A stretch of DNA of 64,000 nt from CBDBCU01 sp965242615 (GTDB lineage Bacteria > Chloroflexota > Dehalococcoidia > Lucifugimonadales > UBA3495), in assembly GCA_965242615.1 (NCBI GenBank), contig CBDESR010000004.1, positions 62,001 to 126,000 of the forward strand, written 5' to 3'. Below the pieces are notes generated by a model, which had not been told where the DNA came from, did no database searches, and was given only the letters and a program-made list of their open reading frames with translations. Positions 43,921 through 52,346 of this stretch are shown piece by piece. The number at the start of each line of letters is the position of its first letter. Position 1 is the first letter of the stretch. The position numbers and the translations under genes were made by a program.

Positions 43921-44754
43921 TCAGGAAATAAGTTTCTCGACCGCGGCGGTCAGCGCAACCGCCACCCCAATCGCCGCAATAATCGTCCCCACCATCCACC
44001 GGTTAGCATTCAGCTGCGCCTTCGCCGCCCGGGCCTCCGCCCGTTCCATAGACGCATTAAAGTTCCCCACCACCTGCTCCAGAGCGGCGTTGAAATCCCC
44101 ACGCATCCGCTCCCGGTCGGCGTTGAAGTTCCCCACCGCCTGCTCTAGGGCGGCGTTGAAGTTCCCTTGCATCCGCTCCCGGTCGGCGTTGAAATCCCCA
44201 CGCATTTTTTCAAGGGCGGCGTTAAAGTTGCTTTCCATCTGTTTAATGGCGGCGGTGCAGTTGCTCTCTACCCGCTCAATAGCCGCCATCAGCTCGGCCT
44301 TGGTGCGTTCCGCTTCGGTTTCCACCCGTTGGATAGCGGTGCTAAAATCGTGACGCGTCTGCTCAATGGCCGCCATCAGCTCGGCTTTGGTGCGTTCCGC
44401 TTCGTTCTCCACCCGCTGGATAGCGGCGCCAAAATCCTGGCGCGTCTGCTCAATAGCCGCCATCAGCTCGGCTTTGGTGCGTTCCGCTTCGTTCTCCACC
44501 CGTTGGATGGCGGCGCCAAAATCCTGGCGGGTCTGCTCAATGGCCGCCATCAGCTCGGCTTTAGTGCGTTCGGCTTCATTCTCCACCCGTTGGATGGTAG
44601 CCGTAAGGTCAACCCGCACCTCGCTGACCGCGGCTATCAATTCCGCCTTGTCCCGTTGCGCGTCTTCCCGGGTGGACAGATGCCGCGACCCCTCCTCCAG
44701 GGTGGCAACCCGTTCCGGCAGACTCAACTCCGGGACTATCGTTTCAGTAGTCAT
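43921..44754 (-). CDS. Coiled-coil protein with exact repeats and C-terminal membrane anchor, inside the betaine operon
   Basis: This 277-aa protein is almost wholly helical. Residues ~53-150 contain about 3.5 near-identical 29-aa units (I-Q-R-V-E-N-E-A-E-R-T-K-A-E-L-M-A-A-I-E), encoded by 87-bp DNA repeats. Residues ~185-240 contain five 11-aa hendecads of the form x-x-x-G-(D/N)-F-N-A-x-x-E. A single membrane helix (WMVGTIIAAIGVAVALTAAVEKLI) ends it. The family is not recognised beyond a DUF1640/CCDC90-like style. It sits between the ATPase and permease genes in the same direction with short gaps, and GGAAGGGAGGGTT precedes the ATG. That position suggests a role with the transporter. Confidence 0.75.
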   Translation of the reverse strand: MTTETIVPELSLPERVATLEEGSRHLSTREDAQRDKAELIAAVSEVRVDLTATIQRVENEAERTKAELMAAIEQTRQDFGAAIQRVENEAERTKAELMAAIEQTRQDFGAAIQRVENEAERTKAELMAAIEQTRHDFSTAIQRVETEAERTKAELMAAIERVESNCTAAIKQMESNFNAALEKMRGDFNADRERMQGNFNAALEQAVGNFNADRERMRGDFNAALEQVVGNFNASMERAEARAAKAQLNANRWMVGTIIAAIGVAVALTAAVEKLIS

Positions 44755-44782
44755 AACCCTCCCTTCCGGTCAATCCCAACCC

Positions 44783-44861
44783 TCGCCCAACGCCACTTAA
44801 CGCCCGGCTCCGGCCCGCCCTTGCTCGCCCAACGCCGCTTAACGCCCGGCTCCGGCCCGCC
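44783..44861. repeat. Direct repeat between ATPase and coiled-coil genes
   Basis: TCGCCCAACGCC(A/G)CTTAACG...CGGCCCGCC occurs twice, 42 bp apart, in the 113-bp spacer. Confidence 0.75.
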
Positions 44862-44867
44862 TCCTAC

Positions 44868-46238
44868 TTAACCCTCTCCCACTGCCGCCGCCTCCCCCGC
44901 TCCTTCCTCAACAACCGCCGCCTCCGCCGCAGTTTCCGCCGCCAGCGCCGCATTCAGCGCCGCATTAGCCTCATAATCCTGCTCCACCGCCGAAGTTTCC
45001 GCCAACGCCTCCGCCAGCGCGCTCCGATGTACCTCCCCCAGCAGCAGGTTATTCTCATCCACCACCGGAATCGGATAATCGCTCCCCATCGCCCGCGGGA
45101 TCAGCTCCTCAAAAGTAGTCCCCGCAAAAACCGGCGCATACTCCTGATCCACAAACTCCCACGCCTGGTCAAACCGATGCACCCCGGCCCGCAGCGCCCT
45201 TTCCGCCCCGCTGATCGACAAAATCCCCAAATAATGCTCCCGCCGATCCACCACCCACGCCACATCCCCATCGCTGCTCCCGATCGTATGCAGCGCCGCC
45301 CGCGGCCCCTGATGCCCCATCACCGTCGCCTTCGGCCCCACCATCACCTTCCCCGCCGTCAGCACACTCTCCAGCCGCACATCCTGCGTGAACTCCCCCA
45401 CATACTCATCCTCCGGCCGCAGCACAATATCCTCCGGCGTCCCAATCTGCGACACCTCCCCGCCCTTCAGGATGCAGATATGATCCCCCAGCTTCAACGC
45501 TTCGTTCAGGTCATGGGTAATAAAGATGATGGTCTTGTGCAGCTCGCTTTGCAGGTTCAGCAGCTCATCCTGCATCTGCCGCCGAATCAACGGATCCAAA
45601 CCGCTGAACGGCTCATCCATCAGCAGAATATCCGTATCCACCACCAACGCCCGGGCCAGCCCCACCCGTTGCTGCATCCCCCCGGACAGCTGCCGGGGAT
45701 AAGAGTTTTCCCAACCGCCCAAGCCCACCAGCTCCAAAGTCTTGCGGGTGCGCTCGTACCGTTCCTCCTTCCCCACCCCCTGAATCTCCAGCCCCCAGGA
45801 CGCATTGTCGAGGACATTCCGGTGCGGCATCAGCCCGTAATGCTGGAAAACCATCGCGATTTTCCGCCGCCGGAACTCCACCAACTCATTGTCCGACATC
45901 TGGGTAATGTCCGACCCGTCAATAATAATCTGGCCGCTCGTCGGCTCAATCAGCCGCAGCAGGCAACGCACCATCGTGGACTTCCCGCTCCCCGAAAGAC
46001 CCATAATCATAAAGGTCTCCCCCTGGTTCACCTCAAAACTCACCTCCCGCAGCCCCACCAAATTGCCCAGCTCGCTCTGGACCGTATCCCGGTCCTTGTA
46101 GTTATGCTCCGGGGACAGCACCCGCTCCGGATTGCGGCCAAAGACCTTCCACACCGACTTGACCGCAATATAAGGCTGAGCGCCGCCATTCGCCCCGGCG
46201 GCCGCCGTCAAAGTCTGGTTAGCGTCATCATTCTGCAT
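44868..46238 (-). CDS. proV: Glycine betaine/proline-type ABC ATPase with CBS pair
   Basis: This 456-aa ProV/OpuAA-type ATPase has an N-terminal AVKSVWKVFG with E-L-G-N-L-V-G-L-R-E-V-S-F-E-V-N-Q-G-E. Walker A is MGLSGSGKST, followed by Q-loop MVFQHYGLMPH, signature LSGGMQQRVGLARAL, Walker B ILLMDEPFSGLDP and H-loop FITHDLNEA. The C-terminal ~160 aa are two CBS motifs (WVVDRREHYLGILSI; YPIPVVDENNLLLGEV), the ionic-strength sensor in OpuA. A long Ala/Glu tail follows. GGAGGGATTGTCGG precedes the ATG. It drives import of a compatible solute. Confidence 0.95.
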   Translation of the reverse strand: MQNDDANQTLTAAAGANGGAQPYIAVKSVWKVFGRNPERVLSPEHNYKDRDTVQSELGNLVGLREVSFEVNQGETFMIMGLSGSGKSTMVRCLLRLIEPTSGQIIIDGSDITQMSDNELVEFRRRKIAMVFQHYGLMPHRNVLDNASWGLEIQGVGKEERYERTRKTLELVGLGGWENSYPRQLSGGMQQRVGLARALVVDTDILLMDEPFSGLDPLIRRQMQDELLNLQSELHKTIIFITHDLNEALKLGDHICILKGGEVSQIGTPEDIVLRPEDEYVGEFTQDVRLESVLTAGKVMVGPKATVMGHQGPRAALHTIGSSDGDVAWVVDRREHYLGILSISGAERALRAGVHRFDQAWEFVDQEYAPVFAGTTFEELIPRAMGSDYPIPVVDENNLLLGEVHRSALAEALAETSAVEQDYEANAALNAALAAETAAEAAVVEEGAGEAAAVGEG

Positions 46239-46263
46239 CCGACAATCCCTCCGCGTATCCCGT

Positions 46264-46402
46264 AGCGTTAAACCGCAACCCGCATATCCCTTGGCATTAA
46301 ACCGCCGCCCGCATCCGCAGCATTAAACCGCAGCCGCTGGATACCGGTGTTTCCGCTTTCCCTGTCCTCGACCGCCCGGCATTAAACCGCCGCCGCTGAA
46401 TC
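46264..46402. repeat. Four degenerate GCATTAAACCGC repeats upstream of the betaine operon
   Basis: The motif G-C-(A/G)-TTAAACCGC-(C/A) occurs four times within 140 bp (about 46265, 46294, 46319 and 46379), immediately before the ATPase gene start. The spacing is irregular (about 29, 25 and 60 bp). It may be an operator or a decayed array. It begins the 728-bp gap to 46966, which holds only repeats and a terminator. Confidence 0.7.
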
Positions 46403-46575
46403 CCGCCCCTTTCCCACACATCCCTACTTATGGGCTTATCCTAATGATACCCGCCAAATTAGTCAACCCTGCCCTTACCCCCGAATCAACCACTCTAACG
46501 CCCGCCGCTACCGCCGTATCTCCATCATTCCCCCGTACTGACTGTTACCTATATCACTCCAAACTTGTTACCCAT

Positions 46576-46607
46576 GTCATTCCGAGGCGATAGCCGAGGA
46601 ATCTAAA
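46576..46607. repeat. Half-copy of the MITE core
   Basis: GTCATTCCGAGGCGATAGCC with GAGGAATCTAAAA, as in the MITE-like elements at 33525, 38212 and 40363, but without the second half. Confidence 0.75.
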
Positions 46608-46650
46608 ACACCGCGCCCCGCAACCCCCTCAACACAACCAGCCATCCCCC

Positions 46651-46708
46651 AACTCAAAAAGTTTTGAGGGCGCGCGGGGGAACTTTATGTGACAGTTCCC
46701 CCGCCGTC
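46651..46708. repeat. AGTTTTGAGG-type hairpin repeat
   Basis: AACTCAAAAAGTTTTGAGGG then a GGGGGAACT...AGTTCCCCC pairing. The same unit is at 49026 and 63936. It could act as a structured intergenic repeat. Confidence 0.8.
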
Positions 46709-46745
46709 CCCCCATCCGGCAACCGCCATCCCCGTCCTCCCTACC

Positions 46746-46773
46746 GTCATTCCCACGAAAGTGGGAATCCAGA
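46746..46773. repeat. Short interspersed palindrome
   Basis: Consensus GTCATTCCCACGAAAGTG... with flank AACCGCCCGC, a flank shared with the copy at 63747. Confidence 0.85.
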
Positions 46774-46861
46774 ACCGCCCGCTGTCAAAAACTCCCCAAA
46801 AACCAAAAAATTTCGCGAATTCCCCCCAGCCGCCAACCCCACCCCAATTTCCCCAAATCTC

Positions 46862-46906
46862 AAAAAAGGGCGTGATTTTTGTCAAGCAAAAATCACGCCC
46901 TTTTTT
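46862..46906. terminator. Bidirectional A/T-tailed hairpin
   Basis: AAAAAAGGGCGTGATTTTTG pairs with CAAAAATCACGCCCTTTTTT around TCAAG. It has T-runs on both strands, so it can end transcription from either side. It lies 56 nt before the secreted-protein gene. Confidence 0.8.
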
Positions 46907-46966
46907 ACCCTGTTTTTACCGGTTTTCCACCGGCATTAAAAAGCGTTGCCGCCGCGAGGTATTGCT

Positions 46967-47941
46967 ATGTTCCGACTACCTATTGCCATCCTAATCCTGT
47001 CCGCCCTGACCTTCGGACTGTTCATCACCGCCAGTCCTACCCCGGACGCGCAAGCCGCCCCCCGTTCCATCCCTTGGGACTGCTCCGACTGGCAAGAGAC
47101 CCCGGCCGTTGCTGACGCCGAGGATGCCCGCGTCTCGATGATCCTCGAATCCTTGGCCGCCAACCGCGGCAAGTCCATTTATTGCGCCATCGACCAGTCC
47201 GACACCTGGACCAAGTCCGAAACCTGGCTTGCCGGTCGCGACCGCAACGAACGGGACGACACCGTCTATTTCGGCCAGCAAGGCAACTTCCGCGGCTTCC
47301 TCGCCGCCCAAGAGGGCTACCTTACTGATGGCGAATCCGGCGTTACCGGTGTCTCCCGCGACCTCATTTTTGAGTTTCCCCGGGAGGAACGCCGCGGCAA
47401 GAAAACCGTGCGCTTCCGGGTCCGCAGCGGCTCCGCCGATACCGACACTTGCCCGGATGACGCCGCCAATCCCGGCAACCTGCTTTGCACCCCCTTTGGC
47501 GGTACGCACGGCAGCTGGCTCCAAGCCTGGTCCGTCGGCGACAGTCAGAAACGGTCCCGGGGCATCTATGGCGCCGAAAGTGATGAAGGAAATACCGACT
47601 GGAGGGTCCACTGGCGAACCGGCGTCCGTACCCACAATGTTGATCCACCCCGTCAAGCCGGCGGCGGGTTCCGCACCGAGGCTCAATGGATCGCCATGGC
47701 CGAGGCGCGGGCCATCGCCGCCTGTCGGGCCCGGGGCGGGAAATATGTCCCCGGCAGCGCCGATTTCGGCCCCGGCCACAACCGTGACCGCGGCTCGGGA
47801 GTGAGTGATGCCGGGGCCAACTTGGGCTGGTTTTACCTGATTGAGGACCATCCGAATCCGCAGCAGACAGTGAAAAAACGGCGAGCCCGGGAAAGCCGCA
47901 CTTGGGTCGGCGTCTGCACCAAACGCGTCCGCCGCCGCTAA
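46967..47941 (+). CDS. Secreted protein of unknown family
   Basis: This 324-aa protein has an N-terminal signal: M-F-R-L-P-I-A-I-L-I-L-S-A-L-T-F-G-L-F-I, then A-Q-A-A-P, a likely cleavage site near residue 33. After it come W-D-C-S-D-W-Q, a cysteine-containing core (YCAIDQ, TCPDDAANPGNLLC) and R-G-K-K-T-V-R-F-R-V-R, ending in a basic R-R-R tail. No family is recognised. The four or more cysteines could form disulfides outside the cell. The ATG at 46967 is chosen (GAGGTATTGCT upstream) rather than 46946. It is isolated between a terminator upstream and the convergent coiled-coil gene. Confidence 0.75.
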   Translation: MFRLPIAILILSALTFGLFITASPTPDAQAAPRSIPWDCSDWQETPAVADAEDARVSMILESLAANRGKSIYCAIDQSDTWTKSETWLAGRDRNERDDTVYFGQQGNFRGFLAAQEGYLTDGESGVTGVSRDLIFEFPREERRGKKTVRFRVRSGSADTDTCPDDAANPGNLLCTPFGGTHGSWLQAWSVGDSQKRSRGIYGAESDEGNTDWRVHWRTGVRTHNVDPPRQAGGGFRTEAQWIAMAEARAIAACRARGGKYVPGSADFGPGHNRDRGSGVSDAGANLGWFYLIEDHPNPQQTVKKRRARESRTWVGVCTKRVRRR

Positions 47942-47952
47942 CCCCCCACCCA

Positions 47953-47993
47953 CAAAAAAGGCGGGTCTCCCGGCCCAGCCGGGAAACCCGCCC
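47953..47993 (-). terminator. Terminator of the coiled-coil gene at 48018
   Basis: On the minus strand GGCGGGTTTCCCGGC pairs with GCCGGGAGACCCGCC, then TTTTTTG. It also closes the convergent secreted-protein gene region. Confidence 0.85.
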
Positions 47994-48017
47994 AACCCTT
48001 TCCCCCGCTCAATTCCC

Positions 48018-48935
48018 CTACGAATCCACCAGCAGCAGCGTCACCCCATGCTCCTGCGCCCGGCTCTCCTGCGGCGCATTAACCGTCTCCCCCACCACCA
48101 TCGCCAGCGTCGCCACCCCGGTAACCCGCTCCAGCGTCGCCGCCCGACCCCGCGCCCGCTCAATATCCCGGTCATCCACCGTCAACGCCGCCTCCACCAC
48201 CACATACCGCTCCACCCCATCCGCCATCCTCCGCGCCCGGGCGATATAATCCGCCTCCTGCAAATGATCCAACTCCTCCCCCGTAATTTTCCCATCCCGC
48301 TGCTGTCCCCGCAGCGCATTCAGCATTTGCGGCGGCAAGTTCTCCTCCGGGTCCTGCAGCAACTGGCAATCATCCAACCCACAGCGGGACCATAGCAAAT
48401 TCGGCAGCCGCCGCTTCAACCGCCGCTCATACCGTTCGCCCCTCAAATTGCCCACCTGACCGGTCAGCGTATTCACCCGCCCCTCCATCCGTCCGTTAAA
48501 CTCCCGCTGCTCCTCCTTAAACTCCCGCAGCTCTTGGATGACCCCATCCAGCCGCTGACTGAGCTCATCCAGCCGCTGGCTAAGCCTTTGGTTAAGCTCC
48601 CGCAGCTCCCGGTTAATCTCCCGTTGCTCCTGGATAAACTCATCCAGCCGGCGGCTCAGCTCCTGCAACTGCCGGCCCAATTCCCGCAACTCCCGCCCCA
48701 TCCCCTCCTGGATGGCCGCATACTGTTCCAGCCGCCGCCCCAGCTCCGCCACTTGTTCCGTCAGCCCGGACATCTGCTCCGCCAACCCGTCCACCCGTTC
48801 CGTCAGCCCCGCCAGCTGCTCCGGCATCGCCAGCAACTCCGGCGTCAAAACCCGCTGCCGTAGCTCCGCCGCCAAATCCGGCCGCGCCTCCAGCAACCGC
48901 AGCAGGTCATGAATATCGTTAATTTGCGTCGTCAC
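48018..48935 (-). CDS. Coiled-coil protein with a C-terminal DUF3782/PD-(D/E)XK-like domain
   Basis: This 305-aa protein has residues ~35-150 in long heptads rich in L, R, E and Q (GLTERVDGLAEQMSGLTEQV, LSQRLDELSQRLDG). The C-terminal domain follows: MEGRVNTLTGQVGNLRGERYERRLKRRLPNLL and YVVVEAALTVDDRDIERARGRAATL. Such paired coiled-coil plus nuclease-like domains are frequent in cyanobacteria and Chloroflexota. The canonical E-x-K is E-A-A here, so catalysis is doubtful. A GTG start at 48935 follows GGAGGGGG. A terminator lies at 47953. The role is unknown. Confidence 0.7.
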   Translation of the reverse strand: MTTQINDIHDLLRLLEARPDLAAELRQRVLTPELLAMPEQLAGLTERVDGLAEQMSGLTEQVAELGRRLEQYAAIQEGMGRELRELGRQLQELSRRLDEFIQEQREINRELRELNQRLSQRLDELSQRLDGVIQELREFKEEQREFNGRMEGRVNTLTGQVGNLRGERYERRLKRRLPNLLWSRCGLDDCQLLQDPEENLPPQMLNALRGQQRDGKITGEELDHLQEADYIARARRMADGVERYVVVEAALTVDDRDIERARGRAATLERVTGVATLAMVVGETVNAPQESRAQEHGVTLLLVDS

Positions 48936-49025
48936 GGTTGCTACCCCCTCCGGTGACCCTTAATAGTCTTTCCCGCCCCCTAACTATACCACACCTCCCG
49001 CCCCCGCAAAACCATCCCGGCCCCC

Positions 49026-49081
49026 AACTCAAAAAGTTTTGAGGGGGCGCGGGGGAACTTTTGTAAAAGTTCCCCCGCCGT
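49026..49081. repeat. AGTTTTGAGG-type hairpin repeat
   Basis: AACTCAAAAAGTTTTGAGGG and GGGGGAACTTTTG...AAAAGTTCCCCC; a close match to 46651 and 63936. It lies 40 nt before the promoter of structured element copy 1. Confidence 0.8.
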
Positions 49082-49120
49082 CTTTCCTAAAATACATCCG
49101 AAAATCCGTCTTAAAACATA

Positions 49121-49149
49121 TTGACATTTCCCAAACCATTCCCCACAAT
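49121..49149 (+). promoter_or_regulatory. Sigma70-like promoter of structured element copy 1
   Basis: TTGACA at 49121-49126, 17-nt spacer, CACAAT at 49144-49149. The second copy has a matching promoter at 59707. No open reading frame follows for 600 nt. Confidence 0.65.
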
Positions 49150-49155
49150 AAAACT

Positions 49156-49650
49156 TGTCGAGGTCAGACCCGGCCCCTGGACGCAGGGACTTAAACGATT
49201 TGCTAGCTTACCGTTGCTTTATCGCCACAGCGCGCTGTGGGCGCCCGGCCGCCTAATCCGCCGCCGGCCGCCTCAACTCCCCCCCGGGGACACGGGACTA
49301 AGGCCCCCAAACCCCCATCCGGAGCGCGCGGAAAACGGCAAATCCCACTAGCCGCCAAACCGCCGCCCCATCCTGATAGGAGTTCGAGCTTAGGGTTGAC
49401 TGGAGCGTGGTCAACCAACGGTAGCGAGACTGGGCCAACCCGCCGGAACGGCAACCATACCGACCGGCGTCAGTAGCCAATCCAAGGTCGCGCTATCGTA
49501 ATCGGCAACCTGGTCGGGCATTACCGGAATGTGCAGCAAGGAATCCAACCGGCGTAGCAACCCGCATGACCAGACTCGCCAACCACCTTCCGCGACGGGC
49601 GGAACCCCTTAGGCCAAGGGGTTCCGCCAATACCGGTATCCCCCACCCGC
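49156..49650 (+). ncRNA. Candidate structured RNA, copy 1 (about 490 nt)
   Basis: This is an intergenic segment homologous to 59743-60238, with indels. Conserved stems: CCCTG-GACG-CAGGG (49175-49188; the other copy has CCCGG-GACG-CCGGG, a compensatory T-A to G-C change), the palindrome CACAGCGCGCTGTG (49226-49239), GGTTGAC/GTCAACC (49394-49416), CGCCGG/CCGGCG, and a terminal 13-bp hairpin at 49598-49628. The terminal stem differs in sequence between copies but pairs in both. Conserved unpaired blocks include CGGCAAATCCCAC. It ends about 105-127 nt before tyrA on the same strand. Whether it is an independent RNA or a long leader is open. It is not one of the rRNA, tmRNA, SRP or RNase P RNAs I know. 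Confidence 0.6.
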
Positions 49651-49754
49651 CGAATTGCCCCTCATTCCCCGTTTCCCCATCCCCCAAACAGTGGTAAGAT
49701 AAAACCCGGATCATCCCCCACTGGCCAAACTCCCCGGCCCCGGAGGTTAGGCAA

Positions 49755-50768
49755 ATGCCGAAAATCGCTATCGTTGGTACCGGCTTGATGGGTACTTCCC
49801 TCGCCCTCGCCCTCCGCCAATCCCAACTCCTCAACCTCGAAATCGTCGGCACCGACTCCAGCGGCGGCGTCCGTACCGCCGCCCAGCGTACCAAAGCCTT
49901 CGACAAAATGGAAAACCGCCTCCTCAACGCCATTGACAACGCCGACATCGTCGTCCTGGCCACCCCCATTATGGCTATGCAGGAAGTCCTCGAGGTCTTG
50001 GCATCCCACCTGCCCCAAGGCTGCGTCGTCACCGACCTCGGCAGCTCCAAAAAAGTAATTATGGATTGGGCTGACCAATACCTCCCCGATGGCATCGACT
50101 TTATCGGCGGCCACCCCATGGCCGGCAAAGAAACCCCCGGCCCCGAAAACGCCGCCGCCGACCTCTTCCAGGGCAAAACCTGGTGCATCACCCCCAGCCT
50201 CAAATCCGGCGAACGGGCCGCCGCCGAAATCACCACTATGGTCGAAGCCATCGGCGCCCAGCCCTTTTTCATCAGCGCCGCCGAACACGACAGCTTCGTC
50301 GCCGCCGCCAGCCACCTCCCCTTTATGCTCTCCGTCGCCCTCGTAACCTGCACTTCCAAAAGTGCCAATTGGGACGACATCGCCCGCGTCGCCGCCACCG
50401 GCTACCGCGACCTGACCCGCCTCGCCGCCGGCGACACCATTATGCACCGCGACATCTGCGTCTCCAACCCCGAACCCATCGTTGCTTGGATTGACTCCTT
50501 TATCCGCGAACTCTACGACATCCGCCAACTCCTGGTTGACCGCGACAACCTCGACCCCGCCGCCATCCTCGACCTTTTCGTCCGCGCCCGGGACGCCCGC
50601 GCCCAATGGCTCGCCGGCGACTACGGCGCCCAATCCCGCCAATATAACCCCCATCAGGAACTCCCCACCTTTGCCCAAAGTATGGGCGATATGTTCGTCG
50701 GCCGCCGCTTGATGGACGCCCAACGCCGCATCTTCCGCGGCGGCTCCAACGACGGGGAACGGCGTTAG
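49755..50768 (+). CDS. tyrA: Prephenate dehydrogenase
   Basis: This 337-aa enzyme oxidises prephenate to 4-hydroxyphenylpyruvate in tyrosine synthesis. The dinucleotide-binding GTGLMGTSLALALRQ is at residues 7-21, followed by VVLATPIMAM, TDLGSSKKVIMDWA, FIGGHPMAGKETPGPENA (the conserved GxHPMxG) and HDSFVAAASHLPFMLSVAL. No ACT or chorismate-mutase domain is present, so feedback control must be elsewhere. It has a long leader with the structured element. The gmk start overlaps or abuts its stop (2 nt apart). It probably starts an operon tyrA-gmk-lipA-amidohydrolase. Confidence 0.94.
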   Translation: MPKIAIVGTGLMGTSLALALRQSQLLNLEIVGTDSSGGVRTAAQRTKAFDKMENRLLNAIDNADIVVLATPIMAMQEVLEVLASHLPQGCVVTDLGSSKKVIMDWADQYLPDGIDFIGGHPMAGKETPGPENAAADLFQGKTWCITPSLKSGERAAAEITTMVEAIGAQPFFISAAEHDSFVAAASHLPFMLSVALVTCTSKSANWDDIARVAATGYRDLTRLAAGDTIMHRDICVSNPEPIVAWIDSFIRELYDIRQLLVDRDNLDPAAILDLFVRARDARAQWLAGDYGAQSRQYNPHQELPTFAQSMGDMFVGRRLMDAQRRIFRGGSNDGERR

Positions 50769-50769
50769 T

Positions 50770-51399
50770 TTGACCGCCGCCATCGACATCAAAGAACTGG
50801 CCCCGGCCCCGCCGCTGCTGGTCGTTATCTCCGGCCCCTCCGGCGTTGGCAAAGACGCCGTGCTTGCCGAACTGAAAAAGTTGCCCCAGCCCTGGCATTT
50901 CGCCGTAACCGCTACCACTCGCCCGCCCCGGCCCGGCGAACAGGATGGCATCGACTACATCTTTCTGGATACCGATACCTTCTCCACTATGCGGGAAAGA
51001 GACCAGTTCCTCGAATGCGCCCAAGTCTATGGCCACTGGTACGGCGTCCCCCGCAGCCAGGTCCGCCAGGGCTTCGCCGCCGGCCGGGATGTCATCCTGA
51101 AAATCGATGTCCAGGGCGCCGCCACCGTCCGCCAACTGGCCCCCGAAGCCCTGTCCATCTTTCTCCTCCCCGGCTCCCTTGCCGAACTCGCCCAACGCTT
51201 GACCCAGCGTCAGACCGAAACCGCCGCCGCAGTCCAACTCCGCCTCCAAACCGCTCAGCAGGAACTGGCCCAAGTCAGACATTACCATTACCGCGTCATC
51301 AACCGCGATGGCGGCCTGACTCAAGCCGCTGCTGTCATCGCCGCCATCATCGCCGCCGAAAAATGCCGGGTAATCCCCCGAACCATCGACTTCATCTAA
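50770..51399 (+). CDS. gmk: Guanylate kinase
   Basis: This 209-aa kinase phosphorylates GMP to GDP. The P-loop SGPSGVGKDAVL is at residues ~20-31, followed by TTRPPRPGEQDGIDYIFLD (GMP-binding), YGVPRSQV (usually YGTP), and a lid region LIKIDVQGAATVR. The likely start is TTG at 50770, one base after tyrA's stop codon; no ATG with a better site is near. The unusual linkage to tyrA and lipA is a feature of this genome. No rpoZ/omega gene is next to it, unlike many bacteria. Confidence 0.92.
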   Translation: MTAAIDIKELAPAPPLLVVISGPSGVGKDAVLAELKKLPQPWHFAVTATTRPPRPGEQDGIDYIFLDTDTFSTMRERDQFLECAQVYGHWYGVPRSQVRQGFAAGRDVILKIDVQGAATVRQLAPEALSIFLLPGSLAELAQRLTQRQTETAAAVQLRLQTAQQELAQVRHYHYRVINRDGGLTQAAAVIAAIIAAEKCRVIPRTIDFI

Positions 51400-51413
51400 T
51401 ACAGGAAACGCCC

Positions 51414-52316
51414 ATGACCGCCGCCCGCCCGCAAACTACCTCCATCCGCCCCCGTCTCCCCCAGTGGCTCAAAGTAACTATGCCCGGCGGCCCCGGCTAC
51501 CTCGAACTCAAACGCCTGATGCGCGGCCAGCAGCTCCATACCGTCTGCGAGGAAGCCCACTGCCCCAATATCGGCGAATGTTGGGAACGCGGCACCGCCA
51601 CCTTTATGATCCTCGGCGACCTCTGCACCCGCCGCTGCCACTACTGCGCCGTAACCACCGGCCGCCCCCAAGGCGTGGACTTGCAGGAGCCGGCCCGCCT
51701 CGCCGCCACCGTTCAGGAACTCGGCTTGCGCTACTGCGTCATCACCTCCGTCAACCGCGATGACCTCCCCGATGGCGGCGCCTTTATCTTTGCCGCCTGC
51801 ATCAACCGCATCCGCGCCCAATCCCCCCACTGCAAAGTAGAAGTGCTGATTCCCGACTTTGCCGGCTCCAAAAATGCCTTGGCCCGGGTAATGGCCGCCC
51901 GCCCCGCTGTGCTGAACCACAACATCGAATCCCCTCGCCGCCTTTTCCCCCGGGTGCGCCCCAAAGGCGATTACCAGCGTTCCCTTAACCTGCTGTCCCA
52001 AGCCAAAGACCTAGCCCCGGACGCCGTCACCAAATCCGGCATCATCGTAGGAATGGGCGAAACCCAAGATGAATTAGTAGCAACGATGGCTGACCTCCGC
52101 GCTGTGGACTGCGACCTCCTCACCATCGGCCAGTACCTGCGCCCCTCCGCCCAGCATATCGCCATTGACCGCTTCTACCACCCCGACGAATTCGCCGAAC
52201 TGGCCCGCCTCGGCCGGGAAATGGGCTTCAAGCACGTCGCCGCCGGCCCCCTCGTCCGCAGCTCCTACCACGCCGACGAACAACACGCTACGGCCGCCTT
52301 AGCCCCGGCAACTTAA
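51414..52316 (+). CDS. lipA: Lipoyl synthase
   Basis: This 300-aa radical-SAM enzyme inserts two sulfurs into octanoyl groups on lipoyl domains. The auxiliary cluster cysteines are in CEEAHCPNIGEC (~44-55), and the radical SAM motif is CTRRCHYC (~70-77). Other blocks are VITSVNRDDLPDGGA, EVLIPDFAG and YLRPSAQHI, and the C-terminal RSSYHADEQ contains the serine that ligates the auxiliary cluster. The ATG at 51414 follows ACAGGAAACGCCC. The partner lipB is not in the window. Confidence 0.96.
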   Translation: MTAARPQTTSIRPRLPQWLKVTMPGGPGYLELKRLMRGQQLHTVCEEAHCPNIGECWERGTATFMILGDLCTRRCHYCAVTTGRPQGVDLQEPARLAATVQELGLRYCVITSVNRDDLPDGGAFIFAACINRIRAQSPHCKVEVLIPDFAGSKNALARVMAARPAVLNHNIESPRRLFPRVRPKGDYQRSLNLLSQAKDLAPDAVTKSGIIVGMGETQDELVATMADLRAVDCDLLTIGQYLRPSAQHIAIDRFYHPDEFAELARLGREMGFKHVAAGPLVRSSYHADEQHATAALAPAT

Positions 52317-52346
52317 CCCCACCCGCCCTTGCCGCTGCCGCCCGCA

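Noticed and set aside
49156..49650. T-box riboswitch upstream of tyrA
   Set aside because: The AGGGTGG-ACCGCG T-box core and a clear specifier stem were not found; AAGGTCGCGC is only a weak resemblance.
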